64,000 nt of DNA from Glutamicibacter arilaitensis Re117 (GTDB lineage Bacteria; Actinomycetota; Actinomycetes; Actinomycetales; Micrococcaceae). The notes beneath the pieces are model-generated. The model worked only from the letters and a program-made list of their open reading frames with translations. It did not search any database and was not told where the DNA came from. How positions within the stretch are numbered: position 1 is the first letter of the stretch; every line of letters starts with the position of its first letter. The position numbers and the translations under genes were made by a program. Location: NCBI RefSeq assembly GCF_000197735.1, contig NC_014550.1, forward strand, positions 1 to 64,000. Direction: 5' to 3'. Below, one piece after another: positions 39,387 through 47,737 of this stretch.

Positions 39387-39542
39387 CGGCAATCTGTGTA
39401 CGGCTGACTCTATTTCGGAACCCGAAGGAGCTTCCGGCCCGGTGATCAGGCTCAGCGCTCCGCTGGAGATCACGACTAAGCCCAGAGCAACGAGCAAAGC
39501 GATGACGGCGGTGACCTTGGCGGGCCATTTACGCATGTTCAC
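39375..39542 (-). CDS. Small membrane protein downstream of the LacI regulator
   Basis: A 55-residue ORF starting at GTG 39542, three bases after the lacI-type stop, with AAAGGA upstream. After a few polar residues (MRKWPAKVT from the internal ATG 39536) there is one hydrophobic helix (AVIALLVALGLVVISSG), then a short Ser/Glu tail. No family recognised. Codon use looks like its neighbours. It would be the second gene of the regulator's transcript. Confidence 0.6.
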   Translation of the reverse strand: MNMRKWPAKVTAVIALLVALGLVVISSGALSLITGPEAPSGSEIESAVHRLPLLD

Positions 39543-39545
39543 TAG

Positions 39546-40595
39546 TTAGTTTCCTTTGTTGTTCAGCGTCGATCCACGAACAATCAACGAACTTGGCAGC
39601 ATGCTCTGCAGTGGATCAGGAGTCTTGCCGTCCAGCAGCGCACGCAATTTCAAGGCGGCCTGGCGTCCGCCTTCTTGGGCGTTGAGCTGGACCGAGGTGA
39701 TAGAAGGGTTGGACGTCGCTGAATAGGGCAGGTCGTCGAATCCGGCTACCGCAAGCTGCTGTGGAATGCTGATCCCCAAGTGGCGGGACGCGTGCAGCAC
39801 GCCAAAGGCATGGTTGTCGGTGGCGCAGCCCAAGGCGGTAACGCCGGAATCACGCCACTGGGTCCAGCGCTGGGTAAAGGCGGCTGAAGCCGCGGTGACA
39901 TCAATCATCGAGCTGGCAACAGAAGATGGCAGCACCTTGATCCCGTAGTCGGCTGCGGCAGCCAGGAAAGCTTCACGGCGCACTGCCAAGGTTTCGGTGC
40001 CAGTGCTGGCATCAAGATATGCGGCCTTAGTGTGTCCCTGTGCGGCAAAATGCGCAACGACCTCTCGAGCGCCCTGGGCAACATCCATATTCACCGCTGG
40101 AATCCGAGGATCGATGCCCGGAGCATCCAGGGCTACCAGCGGAAGGTTGCTAGAAATTTCTTCAAGGAAGTCCTGACTCGGGGCGTGGACCAGCAGGCCT
40201 GCCGGGCGAAGGCCCATGATCTTCCTGGTTTCAATGGCGCTGGGGGAGACGCCTGCGTCGGTGACCGAAAGCAGCAGCTGGTAGTCGCTGGCCAGAACCG
40301 AGCGCACCCCGGCGATGACCTTGGCGAAGAACGGGTTGGAGATATCGGGGGCCACCAAAACCACCAGCGAGCTGACACCTTTGGCCAGCGAGCTGCCGAT
40401 GCTGTCAACGAAGTAGCCCAATTCGCGGATGGCTTCACGTACGCGCTGTTCATTGACGGCAGATACGCGGCCCGCTGACTTTCCGTTGGCCACAAGTGAA
40501 ACAGTTGCGGTGGAAACGCCGGCATGTTCAGCGACCATCGCTGCGGTGACGCGACGTGGAGCGCGCGAGTTGCCGGAGTTCTCACCATTGTTCAT
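39546..40595 (-). CDS. LacI-family transcriptional regulator
   Basis: A 349-residue repressor. HTH at about residues 15-40 (VTAAMVAEHAGVSTATVSLVANGK) and hinge helix, then a periplasmic-binding-like effector domain with LVVLVAPDISNPFFAKVIAG and VAGFDDLPYSATSNPSITSV. It is divergent from the nucleoside hydrolase gene across 150 bp, so it probably controls nucleoside catabolism and may sense a nucleoside or ribose; the ligand is inferred from context. Confidence 0.93.
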   Translation of the reverse strand: MNNGENSGNSRAPRRVTAAMVAEHAGVSTATVSLVANGKSAGRVSAVNEQRVREAIRELGYFVDSIGSSLAKGVSSLVVLVAPDISNPFFAKVIAGVRSVLASDYQLLLSVTDAGVSPSAIETRKIMGLRPAGLLVHAPSQDFLEEISSNLPLVALDAPGIDPRIPAVNMDVAQGAREVVAHFAAQGHTKAAYLDASTGTETLAVRREAFLAAAADYGIKVLPSSVASSMIDVTAASAAFTQRWTQWRDSGVTALGCATDNHAFGVLHASRHLGISIPQQLAVAGFDDLPYSATSNPSITSVQLNAQEGGRQAALKLRALLDGKTPDPLQSMLPSSLIVRGSTLNNKGN

Positions 40596-40637
40596 GGCTC
40601 TATCGTAGTCGGAAACGTGATGCGCGACAGCTTTCCG

Positions 40638-40688
40638 TTAAGCGCTTGACGGTGGCGTGCAGACGCGAAAGAATTATCAAGGGATAAT
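40638..40688. promoter_or_regulatory. Putative LacI operator and promoter of the nucleoside hydrolase gene
   Basis: TTAAGCGCTTGA (40638-40649) contains the palindrome AAGCGCTT with the central CG typical of LacI-family operators, and overlaps TTGACG (40646-40651), a candidate -35. A second inverted repeat ATTATC-AAGG-GATAAT occupies 40673-40688, where a -10 would be. Both lie in the divergent spacer. Confidence 0.55.
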
Positions 40689-40745
40689 AATCCACCCTCC
40701 ACGACTAAGCTGCCGGCGCTCAGCTGGCAGAGCGAAAGAAGATCC

Positions 40746-41717
40746 ATGACCCAGGACAATACTGCCCCGCGCAAGATCATTTTGGACTGCGACCCGGGTC
40801 ATGACGATGCGGTGGCAATGATTCTGGCGCACGGAAATCCGAAAATCGAGCTCTTGGCCGTGACCACCGTTGCCGGTAATCAGACCCTGGACAAGGTCAC
40901 CACCAACGCACTGGTTGTGGGCACCATTGCCGGCATCACCGGCATTCCCTTCGCCGCAGGCTGCGCCCGACCGCTGGTGCGCGAGGTGGAAACCGCCGGA
41001 GACGTCCACGGGGATTCCGGAATGGACGGCCCGGCGCAGCCCGAATCAACGATCGAACTCGATGAGCGCCACGCGGTGGATGTCATCATCGATCTGGTGA
41101 TGAGCCACGAGCCAGGTGAAATCACCTTGGTGCCCACCGGCGCCTTGACCAATATCGCGTTGGCGGTACGCAAGGAACCACGCATCGTCGAGCGCGTTCG
41201 CGAAGTGGTGCTGATGGGCGGCGGCTACCACACCGGCAACTGGTCGGCAGTGGCTGAATTCAATATCAAGATCGACCCGGAAGCGGCTCACATCGTCTTC
41301 AACGAAGCCTGGCCGGTGGTCATGGTCGGACTGGATTTGACCCACCAGGCCTTGGCAACCGCCGATGTCGTGCAGCGCATTGAGCAGATCGGCACCGGGC
41401 CTTCGCAGTTCGTACGCGAACTGATGGACTTCTTCGCCCAGGCCTACCGTGATCACCAGGGCTTCGACGCTCCGCCGGTCCACGACCCGTGCGCCGTAGC
41501 GTACGTGATCGACCCGGACATCGTGCGAACCGTCAAGGCACCGGTCAGTGTCGAATTACGCGGCGAGCTCACCTTGGGAATGACCGTCACCGACTTCCGC
41601 GCACCAGCATCCGCCGACTGCAATACCTCGGTGGCCGTGGACCTGGACCACGAGGGGTTCTGGAACCTGGTTGTAGATGCCCTGGAGCGTATCGGCGAGG
41701 TCACAGCCGGGAAATAG
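40746..41717 (+). CDS. Inosine/uridine-preferring nucleoside hydrolase
   Basis: A 323-residue enzyme that splits nucleosides into base and ribose. The N-terminal calcium-binding signature DCDPGHDDAVAMILA is intact, with VTTVAGNQTLDKVTTNAL, MGGGYHTGNWSAVAEFN and the C-terminal PVHDPCAVAYVI motif carrying the second metal ligand Asp. It is divergent from the LacI-type regulator, which probably represses it. Start ATG 40746 after GAAAGAAG. Confidence 0.95.
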   Translation: MTQDNTAPRKIILDCDPGHDDAVAMILAHGNPKIELLAVTTVAGNQTLDKVTTNALVVGTIAGITGIPFAAGCARPLVREVETAGDVHGDSGMDGPAQPESTIELDERHAVDVIIDLVMSHEPGEITLVPTGALTNIALAVRKEPRIVERVREVVLMGGGYHTGNWSAVAEFNIKIDPEAAHIVFNEAWPVVMVGLDLTHQALATADVVQRIEQIGTGPSQFVRELMDFFAQAYRDHQGFDAPPVHDPCAVAYVIDPDIVRTVKAPVSVELRGELTLGMTVTDFRAPASADCNTSVAVDLDHEGFWNLVVDALERIGEVTAGK

Positions 41718-41804
41718 AACAACTTGGGCGCAATGTGGGGCAGGTCAATGCCAATCTCACCCAGACCTGCATAAACTGGAAGCACACGCACAGCAGGAGG
41801 CACC

Positions 41805-42503
41805 ATGACGGACAAGACCCCGCATCAGAACGTGACTTTCCCTTCTTCAGGCCCGCAGGCGCACGGTTATCTAGCCGTTCCCGAATCCGGCAAGGGTCCG
41901 GGGGTCATCGTGATCCAGGAATGGTGGGGACTGGCCGACCATATCCGCGACGTAGCAGACCGGCTGGCGGCCCTGGGCTTCGTAGCGCTGGCCCCGGACC
42001 TCTACGGCGGATCGATCACTCATGACGGCGAGGAAGCTGTGCAGATGATGTCCCAGCTGCCTGAAGCCAAGGGTGCGCAGCTGCTGAGCGGCGCGGTGGA
42101 TTACCTGCTGGCCAGCGATCACGTGACCAGCGAAAAACTGGGTACCATTGGCTTCTGCATGGGCGGCGGCTTCGTGCTGCAGCTCGCTGCGCAGCAAGGC
42201 GAAAAAATCGCTGCCGCGGTGCCGTTCTACGGTGTCGGCCAGGGCGTGCCCAACGATTTTTCCGGTGTCCGCGCGGCCATCCAAGGCCACTACGCGAACT
42301 TCGACCAGATGTACCCGCCGCAGCAGGCCAAGGCGCAAGAAGAGCAGATTCGCCAGGAATCAGGGGCGGAAGTCCAGTACTTCTACTACGACGCCGACCA
42401 CGCATTCCACAACGACGAGAATCCTGCCGGCAATTACGATTCCGAGCAGGCTGCCGTCGCTTGGCAACGCGCCGTGGACTTTTTACAAGCTAAAGTGGCC
42501 TGA
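41805..42503 (+). CDS. Dienelactone hydrolase family protein
   Basis: A 232-residue alpha/beta hydrolase. The triad is Cys in IGFCMGGGF, Asp in the YDADHAFHND segment (with His just after), and Glu in VIQEWWGL near residue 38. Family members hydrolyse dienelactones from chlorocatechol breakdown, though many act on unknown esters. There are no catechol genes nearby, so the substrate is open. AGGAGG precedes ATG 41805. No signal peptide. Confidence 0.92.
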   Translation: MTDKTPHQNVTFPSSGPQAHGYLAVPESGKGPGVIVIQEWWGLADHIRDVADRLAALGFVALAPDLYGGSITHDGEEAVQMMSQLPEAKGAQLLSGAVDYLLASDHVTSEKLGTIGFCMGGGFVLQLAAQQGEKIAAAVPFYGVGQGVPNDFSGVRAAIQGHYANFDQMYPPQQAKAQEEQIRQESGAEVQYFYYDADHAFHNDENPAGNYDSEQAAVAWQRAVDFLQAKVA

Positions 42504-42558
42504 AGGCCATAAAGTGTTACCCATCACTTAATGCATGACTCATATAAAGGAGAGCAAT

Positions 42559-42990
42559 ATGTCTGAAACCATCATCGTAGGCGTCGACGGTTCCGAAACC
42601 GCACAGCGCGCTGCCCGCCGGGCTGCAGAACTCGCCGTCAAGCTCGACGCTGACCTGGTGGTCATCACCGCTCACGCATCGGATAACACCGAGGTCGTCT
42701 CCATCGGTTCCGATACCTGGATCCTGGACGATGCAGAGCAGGCCCGCAAGCTGGCCCAGCGCGTTGCCAACGACGTGAAGAACGCTGTTCCAGGCGTGAA
42801 GATCACCGCTGCTGCCGGCCGCGGCAAGCCAGGCGACGTGCTGATCTCCGATGCAGAAGACCGCAAGGCTTCGATGATCGTTGTCGGTAACGTAGGCATG
42901 AAGGGCCTGGGCCGCGTGCTCGGTTCCGTAGCTTCCTCGATTGCCCACTCGGCACCGTGCGACGTTCTGGTCGTCAAGACCGACAAGTAA
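42559..42990 (+). CDS. Universal stress protein UspA family
   Basis: A 143-residue single-domain Usp. It starts IIVGVDGSETAQRAARRA, and its ATP-binding loop matches G-2x-G-9x-G-S in VVGNVGMKGLGRVLGSVASS, ending DVLVVKTDK. Such proteins help survive starvation and other stress. AAAGGAGAG precedes ATG 42559, which rules out the longer reading from 42535. A strong terminator follows. Confidence 0.94.
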   Translation: MSETIIVGVDGSETAQRAARRAAELAVKLDADLVVITAHASDNTEVVSIGSDTWILDDAEQARKLAQRVANDVKNAVPGVKITAAAGRGKPGDVLISDAEDRKASMIVVGNVGMKGLGRVLGSVASSIAHSAPCDVLVVKTDK

Positions 42991-43010
42991 GTCTCCCAGA
43001 CTTCCCAAGT

Positions 43011-43052
43011 GCAGGCGGGCACCGATTTCTCGGTGCCCGCCTGCACTATTTA
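43011..43052 (+). terminator. Terminator after uspA
   Basis: Perfect 15-bp stem: GCAGGCGGGCACCGA (43011-43025) with TCGGTGCCCGCCTGC (43030-43044), loop TTTC, then ACTATTTA. Confidence 0.9.
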
Positions 43053-43077
43053 ATCCGGCACAGCGTAGGCTTAACCC

Positions 43078-43794
43078 GTGCAAAAACTTTCAATCGCCTA
43101 CCAAACCGGCGTCACCCCAGGCAAATGGATAGACCGCTTCGTTGAACGGTATCCCGCCGTAGATTTGAAAGTCTGGCGAGAAGACGAGGGGCAGATCCTG
43201 GACCTGCTGGCCACCGGGGAAGCCGATGCAGTTTTCGTGCGCTACCGCGGGGAATCACCCAAGGACGCAACAAGGCACGTCATCCCGCTTTATGAAGAGC
43301 TGGAAGTAGTTTGTGCAGGCAAAGACCACGACGTGGAGTACTTCGAAGAATCGGTTCCCCTGGAAACCGTCGAGTCCTTCCCGCAACTTGATTTGGCCGA
43401 CTACCCGCTATCGACCGGTGGCATTCCGGTAGCCATGGAAGTTGTCGCTTCCGGAGCCCAGGTGCTGCGCACCCAGCAGTCCATTGCCCGGCTCTTTGCG
43501 CGCAAGGACGTGGTGGTCCGCTTCATTGAAGACGGTTCGCCAACGCAGGTTGGCATCGCGTGGCCCTCGGTGGCCGAAGATACGACCCTGCTTGAAGAGT
43601 TCATCGGAATTGTCCGCGGACGTACCGCCAGTTCTTCGCGACAGACTTCGGTGCGCAACCAGGAGCAGAAGGCCAAGCGCATCAATGAGCAGAAGAAGGC
43701 CAAGGCCAAAGCTCAGGCTAAGGCAAAACAGCAGGACAAAAGCTCATCGAAGAGGCCGCAGGGTGCCAAAGCGAAGCCACGCAAACACCGCTGA
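43078..43794 (+). CDS. LysR-type substrate-binding domain protein lacking HTH, with basic tail
   Basis: A 238-residue protein. Residues about 1-180 resemble the effector-binding domain of LysR regulators: SIAYQTGVTPGKWIDRFVERYP, LLATGEADAVFVRY, HVIPLYEELEVVCAGKDH. There is no N-terminal winged helix. From residue 190 on, the protein is a Lys/Ala/Gln-rich tail (AKAKAQAKAKQQDKSSSKR) that could bind nucleic acid. GTG 43078 start. Whether it regulates transcription without HTH is unknown; I name it by fold only. Confidence 0.8.
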   Translation: MQKLSIAYQTGVTPGKWIDRFVERYPAVDLKVWREDEGQILDLLATGEADAVFVRYRGESPKDATRHVIPLYEELEVVCAGKDHDVEYFEESVPLETVESFPQLDLADYPLSTGGIPVAMEVVASGAQVLRTQQSIARLFARKDVVVRFIEDGSPTQVGIAWPSVAEDTTLLEEFIGIVRGRTASSSRQTSVRNQEQKAKRINEQKKAKAKAQAKAKQQDKSSSKRPQGAKAKPRKHR

Positions 43795-43836
43795 GAATCC
43801 AATAGGTGACGCGCGTTACGTGAGAGAGTTAGGGGT

Positions 43837-44625
43837 ATGAAACAATTCGATACCCTCAGCCTGAGCACCCAGGGCTCGGCCCTCATCGTCACTGTCAACC
43901 AGCCAAAGTCGCTGAATGCACTGGCCAAGGAGGTCGTCAACGACCTCGAGGCTTTCCTGGACTGGTTCCAGGGCACCGGTTTTGCATACCGCGGCGTGAT
44001 CCTCACCGGCGCGGGGGAGAAATCCTTCGTCGCCGGCGCCAACATCGTGCAGCTGCGCGAAATGGACCCGGAAGCGGCGCTGGCCTACGGCCGCCAGATG
44101 CACGCGGTCACCGAACGCTTGGAGAAGCTGCAGGTCCCAGTGATCGCCGCGGTCAATGGCTTCGCCTTGGGCGGCGGTTGCGAACTGGCCCTGGCTTGTG
44201 ACTTCATCTATGCGTCTGAGTCGGCCAGCTTTGGCCAGCCAGAAGTCAACCTCGGGCTGGTTCCAGGCTTCGGCGGGATGGTCCGCCTGCCACGCCGCGT
44301 AGGTAATGCGATGGCCAGGGAACTGATCTTCACCGGACGACGGATCAAGGCCGCCGAAGCACTGCGCATTGGCCTGGCCAACCGCGTGGTTCCTGCCGGG
44401 GAACTGATTGACCAGGCGGTAGCGGCCATCGAGGAAGTCGCCAAGGTCGCGCCGACCGCCGTGGCCAATGCCAAGAACGCGCTGATGGACATGGATGGAC
44501 TCAATACCCACGACGCCTTGCTGGTTGAGGCAGACTCCTTCCAGCAGGCCTTCAAGACCGCTGATTCGGTGGAGGGCCGTGCCGCGTTCGTGGAAAAGCG
44601 CGCTCCGCAATTCCCGGGCAACTAG
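43837..44625 (+). CDS. Enoyl-CoA hydratase/isomerase family protein
   Basis: A 262-residue crotonase-fold enzyme. The oxyanion-hole segment KSFVAGANIVQLREMDP, the ALGGGCELALACD loop and FGQPEVNLGLVPGFGG with the catalytic Glu are all present, consistent with hydration of trans-2-enoyl-CoA in fatty-acid breakdown. AGGGG precedes ATG 43837. The alpha/beta hydrolase gene follows after 14 bp and is probably cotranscribed. Confidence 0.93.
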   Translation: MKQFDTLSLSTQGSALIVTVNQPKSLNALAKEVVNDLEAFLDWFQGTGFAYRGVILTGAGEKSFVAGANIVQLREMDPEAALAYGRQMHAVTERLEKLQVPVIAAVNGFALGGGCELALACDFIYASESASFGQPEVNLGLVPGFGGMVRLPRRVGNAMARELIFTGRRIKAAEALRIGLANRVVPAGELIDQAVAAIEEVAKVAPTAVANAKNALMDMDGLNTHDALLVEADSFQQAFKTADSVEGRAAFVEKRAPQFPGN

Positions 44626-44639
44626 CCGAAACATCAGCA

Positions 44640-45305
44640 ATGCACTACGGAGCGCGCCAAGACCAATACCTGCAGTTCTACGAACCGCAGCACATCACCG
44701 CTGCAGGCGCTGTGATGATCATCCACGGCGGATACTGGCGCGAAAAGTACACCGCTGAACTTGGCGTGCCGCTGGCAGAAGATCTCGCTGCCCGCGGGAT
44801 CCCTGCCTACAACCTCGAATACCGGCGCGGGCCGGGCAGCGCAGCGCAAATGCTGGCCGATGCCCGGCTCGCGCTGGGCCTGATTAAGGAAGAAGGCCCG
44901 ATCACGCTGATCGGGCATTCGGCCGGAGCCCAATTGGCCTGCGTGCTGGCCGCTCACGATGAACGCGTCTCGCAGGTGATCAGCCAGGCCGGGGTGCTGG
45001 ACCTTGAAAGCGCCCAGCACCTGAAGCTCAGCGATGGTGCGGTGGACCAGATGCTCGCAGGCGCGTCATTGAGCGCCTACAGCCCGGTGGAATTATGGCC
45101 TATGCGCGCCCGTGTCGTAATCTTTCATGGACGGGATGATGCCGATGTTCCGTTGAGAATTGCCCGCAGCGCAGCGCAAAAAGCCGCCGCACTGGGACAG
45201 GAACACAGCTTCGCACTGTTCGCCGGCGATCACTACACGTGGATCGATCCGCGCAGCAGCCAATGGGCCGCCTGCGTACGCGCGCTGTCCCCACTGCACT
45301 ACTGA
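44640..45305 (+). CDS. Alpha/beta hydrolase (BD-FAE / formamidase-like)
   Basis: A 221-residue serine hydrolase. HGGYWREKY matches the oxyanion HGGYW motif of kynurenine formamidase-like enzymes, and GHSAGAQLA carries the nucleophilic Ser. The later FHGRDDADVP Asp and GDHYTWID His complete the triad. No other kynurenine genes are nearby, so the substrate is unknown. Cluster runs echA, this gene, pfkB-type kinase, HAD, GDPD. Confidence 0.88.
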   Translation: MHYGARQDQYLQFYEPQHITAAGAVMIIHGGYWREKYTAELGVPLAEDLAARGIPAYNLEYRRGPGSAAQMLADARLALGLIKEEGPITLIGHSAGAQLACVLAAHDERVSQVISQAGVLDLESAQHLKLSDGAVDQMLAGASLSAYSPVELWPMRARVVIFHGRDDADVPLRIARSAAQKAAALGQEHSFALFAGDHYTWIDPRSSQWAACVRALSPLHY

Positions 45306-45314
45306 AGGAGCAGC

Positions 45315-46214
45315 ATGAACCCGACCGTGATCGGCGAGGCCCTCGTTGACGTCTTGGCCTCCGGCATTGCCCCAGCCCAGGAGTTCGTTGGCGGCAGTCC
45401 GTTGAACGTCGCGGTTGCGCTCTCCCGCCTGGGCTACCCGGGTACCCTGATTTCTCGTTGGGGCGCCGACGACAAGGGCCGGAAAATCGAGGAATACCTC
45501 AAGGACAATAACGTCGCCTACCTCGGCGGCGCCGATGACGAGGCCACCGTGATCGCCCATGGCATCCTGGATCCGGCTGGCGGTGCGGCCTTCGCTTTCA
45601 ACGCCTACTGGCAGATGCCGACCATTGGCCCGGAACTGGCCCAGGACGCCGAGCTGGTGCACACCGGCTCCATTGCCACCTTGTTCAGCCCCGAGGAACT
45701 GCTGCCGCTGCTCTCGGCCGCACGCACCCACGCCACCATCAGCTATGACCCGAATCTGCGCCCATCGCTGGTCACCAATCACGCCCAGACCGTAGCCGAG
45801 GTTGAACGATTCGTCGGCCAGGCCGACGTGGTGCGGGTTTCCGGTATCGACCTGAAGTGGCTGTACCCGATGCGCTCGGTGCGCGATTCAGCCCGCGCCT
45901 GGCTGGATATGGGGCCGGCGATTGTCGTGTCCACCGCCGGATCCCAAGGATCGTGGGGCGTGGTGCGGGCCGGGGATGCCGAATTCACTTCGCCGTCCGT
46001 TGAGGTGACCGACACCGTGGGGGCCGGGGATACCTTCACCGCCGCGCTGCTGTGCTGGCTGGCCGAGCACCAGATGATTGGCGCGGGAAACCGCGAGAAG
46101 CTGAACCAGCTGAAAATCTCAGAGCTTTCGCAGGCCTTGGAATTCGCGGCGATGGCCGCCGCGGTGACCGTGCAGCGTGCCGGGGCGAACCCGCCGCACC
46201 GTGAGGAGCTGTAG
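45315..46214 (+). CDS. PfkB-family carbohydrate kinase (fructokinase-like)
   Basis: A 299-residue ribokinase-fold sugar kinase. N-terminal GGSPLNVAVALSRLGYPG is the first PfkB signature and DTVGAGDTFTAALLCWL the second, with the catalytic Asp in GAGD. It resembles fructokinases (ATP-dependent phosphorylation of fructose), but the sugar cannot be fixed from sequence. AAGGAG precedes ATG 45315. The HAD phosphatase gene begins directly after its stop. Confidence 0.92.
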   Translation: MNPTVIGEALVDVLASGIAPAQEFVGGSPLNVAVALSRLGYPGTLISRWGADDKGRKIEEYLKDNNVAYLGGADDEATVIAHGILDPAGGAAFAFNAYWQMPTIGPELAQDAELVHTGSIATLFSPEELLPLLSAARTHATISYDPNLRPSLVTNHAQTVAEVERFVGQADVVRVSGIDLKWLYPMRSVRDSARAWLDMGPAIVVSTAGSQGSWGVVRAGDAEFTSPSVEVTDTVGAGDTFTAALLCWLAEHQMIGAGNREKLNQLKISELSQALEFAAMAAAVTVQRAGANPPHREEL

Positions 46215-47009
46215 ATGATCAAGCTGATCGCCTCTGATCTGGATGGCACCATCGTTTCGCAGAATGGAACCATTTCCGAGCGCACCAAGCGCGCCTTCAT
46301 CGAAGCGCGCGACTCGGGCATCCAGATTGTCTTTGTTACCGGACGCCCCTTCCGCTGGCTCACCCCGGTCATCGAGTCCTTCGGCGGGCTGGGCAAGGTC
46401 ATCTGCTCCAACGGCGCGGTGCTCTACGACTTGGAACAAGATGAAGTGATCTGGTCGCGCACGCTCAGCGCAGCCACCGCCCGGCGGGCCACCGAAATCA
46501 TCTTGGAGCTGGAACCGCAGGCCTCCTTTGCCGCCGAAACCACCAAGGGATTGCACTTGGGTGATGGTTTTGCCGACCGCCATCACAAGTCGGGGGTGCA
46601 GGCAGTATTGGATCTGGCTAGTGATTCCATTGATTCCGAGGGGATCGTGAAGTTCCTTGCCCGTTCCAATACCATGCCCATCGACCAGTTCTATGCCTCG
46701 GTGCAGCCGCAGCTGGCAGACCTCGTAGAAGTCACGCACTCGGCCTTTGACGTATCGTTGCTGGAAATGTCGCGGGTGGATATCCATAAGGCCACGACGC
46801 TGCATGAATACTGCCAGCGCTTGGGCATCACCGCCGATGAAGTGATGGCTTTTGGTGATATGCCAAATGACATCGAGATGCTTGAATACGCAGGCCACGG
46901 CTACGCGATGGCCTCCGGGCATCCGGCCGCACTGGCCTCCGCCCGCTTCCGCGCACCAGCCTTGGCTGAGGACGGGGTAGCCCAGATCATCGAGAAGCTG
47001 CTGAAATGA
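46215..47009 (+). CDS. Cof-type HAD-superfamily phosphatase
   Basis: A 264-residue C2B-cap HAD hydrolase that dephosphorylates small metabolites. Motif I DLDGTIV near the N terminus (Asp10/Asp12), motif II in FVTGRP, and motif IV GDMPNDIEML near residue 215. It starts at the base after the pfkB-type stop, with GAGGAG upstream, and overlaps the GDPD gene by 4 nt. Sugar phosphates are the likely substrates given the neighbour. Confidence 0.93.
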   Translation: MIKLIASDLDGTIVSQNGTISERTKRAFIEARDSGIQIVFVTGRPFRWLTPVIESFGGLGKVICSNGAVLYDLEQDEVIWSRTLSAATARRATEIILELEPQASFAAETTKGLHLGDGFADRHHKSGVQAVLDLASDSIDSEGIVKFLARSNTMPIDQFYASVQPQLADLVEVTHSAFDVSLLEMSRVDIHKATTLHEYCQRLGITADEVMAFGDMPNDIEMLEYAGHGYAMASGHPAALASARFRAPALAEDGVAQIIEKLLK

Positions 47010-47737
47010 CCTACGCCTTCTCGCACCGCGGGGTACGCACCTGGAATGAAGAAAACACGCTGATTGCTTTCCAGCGCGCCGTAGATCTGGGAATCACCCA
47101 TCTGGAATCGGATGTGCACGCTTCGGCCGACGGCACCGTCTACCTCTTCCACGATGAAACCCTGGACCGGGTCACCGACGCCAGCGGGAACTTCAACGAC
47201 TGCACCGATGAGCAGCTGGCTCAGATCCGCGCCGGTGGGCAGCCGCTGTGCACCCTCGATGCCCTGCTCGATGCGTTCCCGCAGGCCACACTGAACCTGG
47301 ATGTAAAAGACGAGCAGGTCATCGGACCGCTGGCCGCGCTGATTGAACGCAGAAAAGCCCACGGGGCCATTGCCCTGGCAGCCTTCTCCACGGCACGCAG
47401 CGCCGCGGTCAGCCACCTGCTCTCGGCACCGATACGGCGCTCGCCGGGACAGCGTGAACTGGTGCTCATCTGGCTGTGCGCCCACCTCTTGGGCTGGGTG
47501 CCCAAGCGGATGCTGGCTAGCTACTGGGCCGTGCAGGTGCCGTTGAAGCAGGGCCCGCTTCCGGTGGCGACCCGCCGCTTCATCAAAGCGGTCCATCGCG
47601 CAGGAGCGCAGGTGCATGTGTGGGTCATCGATGACGAACCGACCATGCGGCTGTTAATGGACCGCAAGGCCGACGCCATCATGAGTGATGACGCGGCCTT
47701 GCTGGTGCAGGTTCTCGGTTCTCCCGCAGCTGGCTAG
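47006..47737 (+). CDS. Glycerophosphodiester phosphodiesterase
   Basis: A 243-residue GDPD-domain hydrolase that releases glycerol-3-phosphate from deacylated phospholipids. The active-site start FSHRGVRTWNEENTLIAF, the HLESDVHASADGTVYLFHDETLDR segment and the C-terminal HVWVIDDEPTMRLLM are all typical. No signal peptide, so cytoplasmic. ATGA overlap with the HAD gene. Its TAG shares the CTAG at 47734-47737 with the convergent gene. Confidence 0.93.
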   Translation: MTYAFSHRGVRTWNEENTLIAFQRAVDLGITHLESDVHASADGTVYLFHDETLDRVTDASGNFNDCTDEQLAQIRAGGQPLCTLDALLDAFPQATLNLDVKDEQVIGPLAALIERRKAHGAIALAAFSTARSAAVSHLLSAPIRRSPGQRELVLIWLCAHLLGWVPKRMLASYWAVQVPLKQGPLPVATRRFIKAVHRAGAQVHVWVIDDEPTMRLLMDRKADAIMSDDAALLVQVLGSPAAG

